A DNA stretch of 64,000 bases from Strigamia acuminata (taxonomy: Eukaryota > Arthropoda > Chilopoda > Geophilomorpha > Linotaeniidae): contig OX442315.1 of NCBI GenBank assembly GCA_949358305.1, positions 13,480,427 to 13,544,426 on the forward strand, written 5' to 3'. Shown here piece by piece: positions 55,755 to 64,000 of this stretch. The position numbers and the translations under genes are program-made. Positions within the stretch are counted from its first letter, which is position 1, and every line of letters begins with the position of its first letter. Below the pieces are notes generated by a model that had not been told where the DNA came from, did not search any database, and saw only the letters and a list, made by a program, of their open reading frames with translations.

Positions 55755-58700
55755 ATGGCAGATAATACCCGAGTAACAGATTCCGACTCCGACGCAAACA
55801 AGAGAGCCGGCAGTCGTAAAGGCGCCGACTATCACTTGCGATCTGGAGGTCCCTTACCCAAAGCCTCAGCGCACGAAGCGAGGCAAAAACGGCGTAAGCC
55901 TAAACCCGATCGTAGAAGCGCATCCGAGGCATCGCACCCGTCTCGCACCGAGACGAGGCAGCGATTGGACGAGACAGAGCGGGGTGAAGAGCAATCTCAC
56001 TCCAAACTGCCGCGTTCTAACCGTGACGGCGAGACGAGCGGAAACGAGGTTTTATCCCGTAACCAATCGCCTCGTCTAACGCACGACACCGAGGTGGGCA
56101 GTCCGAAAGCAGCGTCTCCGATACAAAAGACGGCCTCAAATACGACCGCTAATTCGGCACTAAACACGCCAGTTACGCACAGTCGACCAGCCTCGGTAGT
56201 GTCTGAAGGGCACAAGTCCAACTCGTCCTCTGTCAAGCGTGTTTCAAGCCAGCCTTACAGCGTCTCGGGCACCTTGATTGATGCGATGCAGTTGGCACAA
56301 GCGGAGGGAGTGAGATACACCCTTCCGACGGGGAAGATTACCGTGTACGAAACGTTACAAATCGTACGTGCAGCTTTAAAAGCGCACAGTGTATCCCCAC
56401 AAATCACCATTGTTGAAGGTGCACACGCTCAACAATTGGTTGATTCCGCTCAATTTGAAGCGGATGCAGAGAATGAGGCTCGACAAGCCATTCGCGAGAG
56501 ACGGAGGAAGCTGGCGGAAAGAGAAGCGCAAGCTCTCGAGTACGGCAGAACCCAGCCCAATCCGACTACTCCCGAGGAGGTAGAAATAGTTGACCGAGCC
56601 CTGAGAGCACATCGATATGCTTTCCACTCGCAACAAGAAGCAGAGCGAGCATTTATGGCCAGATTGCGACGAGATGACCCGAAATCCGTTCGCAAACCAG
56701 AGGTCAGTTCATCCGAGCTGTCCGACGAGAGCCTAGAGGGAGACCCAAAGCGCACGCCGAAGGCCAAACCCAAACCCCAGCCGGAGAGGGCGACACCAGC
56801 TACTCCGAGCAAGAGAGATGCGTCGGCCAGAGAACAACAAACTCGGCCCCGCATGAAAGCTCTCGATTCAGCCACAAATAATGCGATAACACGGTTAATC
56901 AACGCTAATAATGCTAGGCGAAATGAAGAGCAAGCTCTCACAAGCCAACAGCAAGATAATCCGCAAGGGACTGAGTGGCAACAACCAGTACCCATCCTTA
57001 AAGACGACGAGTCGTCAAGGAGACAATCGCATGATCGCACCTCTTCGCGAGGAGAAGGCAAACGCGACGAAAGACCGAAATATTATCGCTACGGAAATAG
57101 TGATTCGTCGTCAGATGGGCTGGAGTCAAATGCACCCAGTCATCACGATTCGGAGAGAGGTTCCGGAGAAAGACGAAGGGAAAGAGAGCGCGATGAACGC
57201 AGGGAAAGGGAACGTGACGACCGTCGTAGGGGCCGGAAAGAGTCAAACTCTTCACGGCGCAACCCGCCACGCCGCTCACCGTCTCCCGACCCCAGCTCCG
57301 ACCCCTCATCCAACGACGACAGACGAAAGGAGAAATCAAGTAATCGCCGGAAGAGATCCAACTCTCCGCGCGATAGAGAGAAACGACGTCGATCGGAAAA
57401 TAGCGACCACCGACGGGAGGAGTTTCAGGACCTTCCCCGACAAAGCGCGTTTACCGATTCGACGGGTCGGCAGTATACGATGGGAGAGCTTGGAAGAGCC
57501 CTACTCGGCTCGTTGAAGGCCGAGGGAATCGATCTGAGCAAACGAAACGATCGTAATCGTAGCACTGGCGACCGCGTAAAGAAAAAATACGCTGTCTCCC
57601 GACGTGACACCATGAGTGTTACCGGGAATATTAGGTGGCAATTTTATATTCAGAACCGTTTCGACGGGTCATGGAAAGCGGGAGATCGCTTCCTTGACGA
57701 AGTAATTCGAATTAAGACTGCCACCAAAGCCACCGTAGGAGACATGCTCACCCACGGTATTGTCGAGCTAATGACAGGCTCGGCACGTGAGTGGTACCAA
57801 GGATTGAAAGGCGTCAATTGGGACGACTTTTTAATGAGATTCGACCTACGCTACGGCGAGACACCCGAAGAGGTGAGCCGAAAGATGCGAGGTCTTCGCC
57901 AGATGCCTGGTGAAACCATAATGGATTACGACATTCGCGCCAGATTGTTGTTCGAAAAGGCCCCGATGGAATTTCATGCCACGGGATTCAACCTTTTCTT
58001 TCTCGGCGGTTTGTCGGAGTACTCGCAACGGGTGCTACTTGAAGAAAGGGCACCGACAGGAGGCAGCTACGAGGAGATGAGCGCCTTCCTGTTCGAGAAC
58101 ACGATAGATATCGAGAAGAGATATTATTCCGCTTTACCAGAAGCGGAGAAAGCAGCAACCGCTAAACGTCTCAAGTTGAGTGCGGAAAGATATGGGGCGA
58201 CAGATAAAATTATGCGCCCTACTGAATATCTTAGCGGTATAATGGAGCTGGCAGAAGCTAGCGTTGGTTTACAAATAAAAAATAAACTGACATCCACGCT
58301 GCCTTCCAACCCTTTGGCCGCCCCTAAAAAGGCACCGACAGCGTCAGCCATGCAAGCGACACTGGAGGAGGTCAAGGAGGGGGAGGAAGCCGGACAAGAT
58401 GCCGGAAAATCAGACAAAAAAGAAGAAAAAGACGATTATTCGACGGACGAAGAAATACGAAGCTATCGCGATACCTTATCAACGGGTTGCGATGAGGAAG
58501 GACCGCTAGTACATCTCATCCATCGAGATAGAGCGGTAGAAGAATTTCGCGCCAGGTTAAAACCAAATGCCGGCCGAATTCCGAAGTATTTTCGAAAAAA
58601 TTACACGCCACCGTCGAAAGCAGACCCTGAAAAGAAAAAATCGACTGAAGCCCCAAGAGACAAATCAAATATTCGTTGTTTCAAGTGTAACCAACCGGGT

Positions 58701-58838
58701 CACTATTCCAATGAGTGCCCAAGAACAGCGAAAGAAGACGCTAAATTTGACGCAATAATGAAGCAGATGGCAGAGATTAAACTCGCCATGGCAAAAAACG
58801 AGTCAAAAAACGAGTCAGCGCAGGCGGCGAAGAAATAA
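55755..58838 (+). CDS. gag: Beta Gag (1027 residues)
   Basis: The frame is open from a GTG at 55728, but the first ATG is at 55755. The N-terminus is Ser/Arg-rich and charged, the middle has long Arg/Glu- and RS-rich stretches (about 450-600), and a capsid-like Gag domain follows at about 620-790. One CCHC knuckle (CFKCNQPGHYSNEC) lies near residue 975. The plan matches alpha Gag at similar length. Two frameshift heptamers lie in the last 16 codons before the TAA at 58836-58838. Confidence 0.9.
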   Translation: MADNTRVTDSDSDANKRAGSRKGADYHLRSGGPLPKASAHEARQKRRKPKPDRRSASEASHPSRTETRQRLDETERGEEQSHSKLPRSNRDGETSGNEVLSRNQSPRLTHDTEVGSPKAASPIQKTASNTTANSALNTPVTHSRPASVVSEGHKSNSSSVKRVSSQPYSVSGTLIDAMQLAQAEGVRYTLPTGKITVYETLQIVRAALKAHSVSPQITIVEGAHAQQLVDSAQFEADAENEARQAIRERRRKLAEREAQALEYGRTQPNPTTPEEVEIVDRALRAHRYAFHSQQEAERAFMARLRRDDPKSVRKPEVSSSELSDESLEGDPKRTPKAKPKPQPERATPATPSKRDASAREQQTRPRMKALDSATNNAITRLINANNARRNEEQALTSQQQDNPQGTEWQQPVPILKDDESSRRQSHDRTSSRGEGKRDERPKYYRYGNSDSSSDGLESNAPSHHDSERGSGERRRERERDERRERERDDRRRGRKESNSSRRNPPRRSPSPDPSSDPSSNDDRRKEKSSNRRKRSNSPRDREKRRRSENSDHRREEFQDLPRQSAFTDSTGRQYTMGELGRALLGSLKAEGIDLSKRNDRNRSTGDRVKKKYAVSRRDTMSVTGNIRWQFYIQNRFDGSWKAGDRFLDEVIRIKTATKATVGDMLTHGIVELMTGSAREWYQGLKGVNWDDFLMRFDLRYGETPEEVSRKMRGLRQMPGETIMDYDIRARLLFEKAPMEFHATGFNLFFLGGLSEYSQRVLLEERAPTGGSYEEMSAFLFENTIDIEKRYYSALPEAEKAATAKRLKLSAERYGATDKIMRPTEYLSGIMELAEASVGLQIKNKLTSTLPSNPLAAPKKAPTASAMQATLEEVKEGEEAGQDAGKSDKKEEKDDYSTDEEIRSYRDTLSTGCDEEGPLVHLIHRDRAVEEFRARLKPNAGRIPKYFRKNYTPPSKADPEKKKSTEAPRDKSNIRCFKCNQPGHYSNECPRTAKEDAKFDAIMKQMAEIKLAMAKNESKNESAQAAKK
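58793..58811 (+). promoter_or_regulatory. Two -1 frameshift heptamers (A AAA AAC) in tandem
   Basis: Heptamers at 58793-58799 (GCA AAA AAC) and 58805-58811 (TCA AAA AAC) are both in gag register. The -1 frame from either is open into pol. They come from a repeated Lys-Asn-Glu-Ser codon set, so duplication may have made the second by chance. Confidence 0.75.
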
Positions 58839-58861
58839 CTTCTCGACCGTCTGCGCCATTC

Positions 58862-61800
58862 ATGAAGAAGAAGGGGTTTAACAAAGGGTTCGATAAGCCG
58901 CCACCAGTCAAAGAAATGGGTAGTGACATAGCTAACGCCCAAATTCAAGACAGGGCCAACAACGCTTTGCAGGTAATTACCGCAAACGCTGAGGCTGAGG
59001 CGGAAGAACCGAACCTACTGCTTGAAGAATTACCTCAAGTAGTCGAAGACACAGAAGAATTTCGTGTTTTCATGTGCAACGTGGCGGTCGAATACACCAA
59101 CCGCCTATGCATGTTGCCCATGACAATAGAACGTGAAAAAATTATGGGACTACTAGACTCGGGAGCAGATCGCTCGTTCGTTTCCGAAGACATAGTAGCA
59201 TCATTGGGTCTCACCGATAAGATAAAAGGCGTTAATAAAAATATACGTCTAAAAACCGCCAACGGAATGGCGCGTCCAAAAGGAGTTATATTATTGACCA
59301 TGGAGTGGCTCGGAGGGGTAGAACAGCACCCTTTCCTGGTCCTGCCCACATGCGACAGAATTTTTCTGTTGGGCTTAGACCTCATGGCGTCAATGGAAAT
59401 ACAACCAAATCCAATAACGAAATCTTGGAATTATATCAGAAATGATAAGGAAAGACCCGCAATTGTCGTGCCACCAGCTCTTGTAAAAGAAGCGGCCGAC
59501 AAGACACAGTGGGAGAAAGGCCTAAAGAAATTCGTTCAAGACTACGATTTTAAAGCATTCGTAACAGAATTGCAACGGGACAATGTAGTGGAAACACTTG
59601 TCGCCGACGCCGCTTTAGAATTAAACGAAGCGGCAGCCCTACGAAGGGTCCTACTTAAATATGAGGGGATCCTGTCGAAAAAACCGGGCCGAACGAATAG
59701 GGCTATTCACGAAATTAAATTGACGGATAATAAACCTATACGAGTTGCGTATAAGGGAATGAACCCGCAAAAACGTGAAATAGTGCAAAAAATGTGCCAA
59801 GAAATGCTAGACAGTGGCATTGTCTCCGAGGCCCAGGGAGAATACGCGACGCGAGTTGTGCTCGTGATGCGCCCGGGCTCGGACCCACGCCTATGCATTG
59901 ATTACCGCCCATTAAACGCGGTGACAGAAATAGATCCCATACAGATGCCGTCTATCGAATCCATTTTGAGAGAGCTTAGCCCCTTTTCTTGGGTTACGAC
60001 GATGGATCTGTCGAAGGGATACTGGCAAGTTGAGATGAGGCCAGAGGATAAGTTAAAAACAGCATTTTACTCGCCAATTGGACGGTTGATGTTCAACGTC
60101 ATGCCATTTGGTTTAGTGAATGCTCCCAGTACCTTTCAGAGACTAATCGAAAGCGTATTGGGTGATATCCTGCATCAGTTTGTGTGGGCATACCTAGATG
60201 ACATAGTTATTGCCTCTAAAACATTCGAAGAGCACATTGAGCACATCGACCAAGTGCTCACCCGGCTGGCAAAAGCTGGGTTACACGTTCACCCGGGCAA
60301 GAGCAAGTTCTGTCGAAAGGAGCTTGCCTTCCTGGGTTATCGCATTGGAGTCAATGGTTTAGCTATTGGCCCCGAAAAAATCGATGCGATTAATCGTTTC
60401 CCACCACCCGAGGACGTTAAAGGTGTCCAACGGTTTATGGGAATGATAAACTTCTTCGGCAGGTTGCTACCGGGTCTAGCTGAAGTGGCAGCCCCAGTTA
60501 CCGACCTCCTGAAGAATGAAAACGAATTTGTATGGTCAAATGAGTGCAACATCGCATTTAATGCGATAAAGAGGATGCTGACGGAAGTCGGCGTAATGCC
60601 TCTACCCGACCTAAACCGGCCGTTCATATTACATACGGACGCCAGCAGAGTTGGGTTGGGAGCCGCGTTGCTTCAAACACACGTGCGCGACGGAGTCGAA
60701 CAAGACCTGCCGTGCATGTTTATAAGTCGCAAACTCCAAGGCGCTGAAAAGAATTACAATGCCACCGAGTTGGAGTGTTTGGCCGTTGTGTGGGCCATAA
60801 GGAAATTCAGAGATTATCTCGAATATACCAAATTTGTGGTCCACACAGATCATCAAGCGTTACAATGGCTGATGAAATTAAAAGAGCCAGCCGGTCGACT
60901 AGCCAGATGGCAGTTAGAACTGATGGCATGCGACTTGACCATTCAATACAAGCCCGGCAAATATAACGTCGTGGCTGACGCTCTGTCACGGGCACCAGTG
61001 TCAGATCCAATCGACGCTGACGATGATGGCGAGGATGACTCCCGCATCATTTATTGCCCTACGAGTTGTCACCGTTGGGATTTAAGGAAGATGAATGAAA
61101 TTCCCACCGCGTCTCCGGCAGATGTAAAATTCTGTGGATTTTGGACGCGGTTATACCAACCAGCTGCTGACAATTACCCAAATGCAAGGAAGGAATTTAA
61201 GCTAGAGCGGAGAATAAATGACCCGCTTCTAAGCGCCTTCCACGCTCATGTCGGCGAGCAGATGCAAAGCAGTCCCCCGACAAGGGAGGAAATAATTGTG
61301 CAACAAAAATTAGACAAGAAATGTCAGGACAGAGCTAGATTCGTACTGACAGGAAAATATCCGCCCAATCTAACCAGAAGGCAGAAGCGTCGTTATGCAC
61401 ACGAATCCATAGATTACCTATTGGATGACGGCCTTTTAGTGAAACATCACCCAAATCACCAAGATGACTTGAGTGAATCGGACACCGCAGTAAAGGTAGT
61501 AATACCTGCTTCCTTAATCGGTCGCGTGCTGTGGTTGTTACACGGGCACCCGCTTGCGAGCCATGCGGGAGTAAGCAGAACACTCTATCGTGCTACACAG
61601 CTTTTTCACTGGACAGGGATGAAAAAAGATATTGCTCTTTTTGTCCACCAATGTCAGCGATGTCAAGCGTGCAAGCCGAGGAGTAAATCACCATTCGAAA
61701 CTATTTTCTTAGGGCCTTACGCGCCTTTTGATTGTTTAAGTGTCGATGTGATGGGCCCAAAACCCGTTACGGGAAATAAAAATGCGTACATTATCGTTAT

Positions 61801-62405
61801 AATGGACGTGGCAACTCGTTGGCCCGAGTTGTACGCCGTCGCTAGACCTTCAGCAGAGAAAATCGTTGAATGTATCTACGACGTGGCGTTACGTTACGGA
61901 TTTCCACGTAAAATTATATCCGATAACGGACCCCAATTTATCTCGAAAATTTGGGGTAAGTTTTGTGAGAAATTCGGGATTGTGGCGTCACATACTTCGA
62001 CCTACAATCCCAGAACAAATCCCGTTGAGCGACTCAACAGGGACATTAAATATGCACTAAGCATATTCACTGACATCCACAATAGGTGGGATGAATACTT
62101 GAGGGAGATCGCGTTCAGCATACGAACAACAGTCTCGAGGACGAGAGATTTTTCTCCGGCCTACCTCAACTTCGCCCGAGAGCTACGAGTGCCTTGGGAC
62201 CCACGAGTGGCAGAGTCGGTAAATGTGGTGGACCCAGAGAAACCACATGAGTATGTATATAAATTGGAGCAAACAATTTCGAGCACATACAAACATATGA
62301 TGGCGCACATTTTTAACATGCGCGACCGCATTTTACAAGATAAAAGCGGTGGAAAATTTGTGAATTTCGAGAACAATGATTTAGTGTGGAAGGACACACA
62401 CATCC
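58862..62405 (+). CDS. pol: Beta Pol, truncated by alpha insertion
   Basis: Counted from the first ATG at 58862; entry by -1 frameshift near 58793-58811 is more likely. It shows protease DSGADRS near residue 99, RT with YLDD near 444, and RNase H (HTDASRVGLG; TDHQALQWL). The integrase zinc finger (HGHPLASHAG; CQRCQAC) and core follow (SVDVMGPK; SDNGPQF near 1020; NPVERLNRD). The catalytic set is complete, but the C-terminal integrase tail is lost where the alpha LTR begins; the frame then stops in the LTR at 62434. Confidence 0.92.
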
Positions 62406-63364
62406 TGCTGCGATCCGGGTTTTTATCCACTTAATTTCTAATAAATTAAGCAGAAACCGCAGGTGAATGCTTTACAAGACTTATATCGCGGCCGAAACTT
62501 GTCTAGGGTTAAGTTTACGGAAATAGGAATAAAAAGACAGTTTATTATGGTAATAAAAATCACACAAATGTTTTATTCGATAAATTACAATATATACTAA
62601 TTATGATTGTGAATATCACAGAATAAAATGAGCGGGAAACAATGAAACAAAGGAAGGGCTTGCAACGACTGTTGCAAGCTACAAAGCGTCAGAAATGGCG
62701 CTTAAACAACTTGAAGTTGTTAGGCGAAGGCAAATTGTCTTCGTTCTACGAACTCACGAACGATGGTCGAAGACGATGGTTCTCGTGGGCTCCTTCTACG
62801 GCTCGTGCGACGGCTCGGCGGCGGTGGTTGACGGCTGTAGGCGTCCGGCTTTCGTACGATGGCGGTGGCTGTCGTTCGCGCAACAGCGACGGCGATGGTT
62901 CACGATCGTCGGGAATCTTCTCTTCTCGATTGCTGGAATTAGCGACGGCTAATTCAAGCAGGATTGCTGGCTTTGTGCGTTTGATACACAAAGATAGCAG
63001 GTGAAACTGAGTTACAACGGTCCTCTATCAATACTTTTCTTTCAGGAGCAAAAGCAGTGATGTTGAGGTTGTTGTTGTATTTTTCAGAGTCCCGATTTGA
63101 GCCAAGACGCGAGCCCAGCACGCTTCAATATTGCGCAGAAAACCTGCGCACTTAGCTCAAATGGGTGCAACTAGTGGTTATTACACCATATTGCACCATA
63201 ACGGCTAATAACCGTTTTCACCCCGGACAACCTGGGGTGATATGTGCCTAGAGAGGATTTCTCCCCTCGGTCACATGATCTGACTTGGCGTGTGCCACAG
63301 TCAAATTAATTAGAAGATAATTAATTTAATCTTCTAAGTTGGTGAATATTTTGAGATCACCACA
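62406..63364 (-). repeat. 3' LTR of the second alpha element
   Basis: 959 bp, one base different (C for T in GAGTCYCGATT) from the LTRs of the first copy. Confidence 0.95.
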
Positions 63365-63416
63365 CATCCCCCCATTTAAGACGAATCTTACATGGAGAGA
63401 AAATGAACGAACCAAT

Positions 63417-64000
63417 TTATGATTCGTCCATGGTCTGAGTTCGCTCAGGCGTCAACGGGCGCATCATATCCGTGGTGTCGTCCCTCGGGTTGGACCGCTC
63501 GTTAACCGTACACAGGTCGCGACCTGCGTTTGGTCCGGAGACCATTCCAGGGTTGACATGAAGCCAAACCTGGATGATTCTTGCCGAGTTCGCTCGGTTG
63601 AAGAATCCTAGCGCCGCGAACTCGATTGGATCCTCTGGCGCTAATCGTGCTCTCAGGAGTCGATCATGGAGCACCGATGGTGGGCTTAACACCCGGATGT
63701 GGTCCTCGAGCCACATAAACACCTGCCTCGACAACTTGTGGTTGTTGCTAAGCAGTGTTCGCGTATCCGGCGTCAAATAGAAGTGCGGATACAGGCGCAT
63801 TAGGGTCTTGAAAGCCGACTCTTTTTTCAGCGGCTTGACCTTCGTCTCCGGCTTGGCTGGCGGCGGCGGCGGCGGACGTGAGTCTTCCGTCGTGGCATCG
63901 TCAAACTGGCACTGCGGGCCCAAGAAAACCAACGCAGGTGCGGAGGTTGACGAGGGTGTGACGCCTCGTCCCGGTGCTCGACCCACACCGGGGAGCTGAC
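63417..64000 (-). CDS. Alpha ORF3, second copy, C-terminal part
   Basis: The last about 194 codons of ORF3 are present and open, equivalent to 23098-23681. One noticed change turns a Gly codon into Asp near 63950. The reading frame is kept between the two copies, but their divergence is too low to show selection. The upstream exons lie beyond the window. Confidence 0.75.
   Translation of the reverse strand, partial: QLPGVGRAPGRGVTPSSTSAPALVFLGPQCQFDDATTEDSRPPPPPPAKPETKVKPLKKESAFKTLMRLYPHFYLTPDTRTLLSNNHKLSRQVFMWLEDHIRVLSPPSVLHDRLLRARLAPEDPIEFAALGFFNRANSARIIQVWLHVNPGMVSGPNAGRDLCTVNERSNPRDDTTDMMRPLTPERTQTMDES

Larger units (their letters stand above)
54513..62405 (+). mobile_element. Ty3/gypsy element 'beta', interrupted in pol
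   Basis: A 1170-bp LTR, a tRNA-Pro-type primer site, gag and most of pol are on the plus strand, in intron 3 of copy F. Pol is cut at 62405 by the LTR of a second alpha element. The rest of beta and its 3' LTR must lie beyond 64000. Gag and Pol are clear relatives of alpha. Whether beta has an ORF3 cannot be seen. Confidence 0.92.
62406..64000 (-). mobile_element. Second alpha element, 3' end (runs off the window)
   Basis: The LTR and following sequence match the alpha copy at 22087 almost base for base. Two substitutions were noticed: one in the LTR near 63091 and one in ORF3 near 63950. It is nested inside beta pol in minus orientation. Its 5' part and target duplication are outside the window. 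Confidence 0.95.

Overview
The window reads as an AT-rich, intron-bearing animal genome, most likely an invertebrate. The host gene family is TMEM68-like, spliced with GT-AG introns, and the mobile elements are Ty3/gypsy, Ty1/copia, PIF/Harbinger, hAT-type and mariner-type. I cannot name the species. No bacterial signals, CRISPR array or rRNA gene were seen.

The host content is a tandem array of one gene family, all on the minus strand, encoding a TMEM68/DGAT2-like membrane acyltransferase of 331 residues in 8 coding exons. Copy A (3302-6390), copy C (12005-14821) and copy E (48378-51520) have all eight exons open with matching splice phases. Copy D (18026-39529) is split by about 20 kb of insertions, one of them inside exon 3. 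Copy F (53335-54458) shows exons 4-8 only and is cut by an LTR element. A remnant, B', keeps exon 1 (9406-9552) and a scrap of exon 2 (about 6455-6497).

Almost everything else is mobile DNA. 1-2154 is the 5' part of a K02A2.6-like gypsy element on the minus strand, with stops. 6789-9376 is a gag-protease-only gypsy derivative with matching LTRs and a GAATG duplication. 22087-34426 is a complete 12.3 kb gypsy element ('alpha', minus strand) with gag, pol and a spliced third ORF in the env position. 35253-38856 is a PIF/Harbinger transposon with intact Myb-like and transposase genes. 40541-45208 is an intact copia element nested in an old copia remnant. 54513-62405 is a second gypsy element ('beta', plus strand) whose pol is broken by a second alpha copy (62406-64000+). 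Solo LTRs, MITEs, a 24-bp minisatellite and foldback repeats fill the introns and spacers.

Because the TMEM68-like units are paralogous, one unit often shows the empty site of an insertion found in another. This fixes several element ends and target duplications. Alpha and beta both carry the -1 frameshift heptamer A AAA AAC near the end of gag and a tRNA-Pro-type primer site. Alpha's third ORF lacks envelope features and is the least explained coding sequence here.
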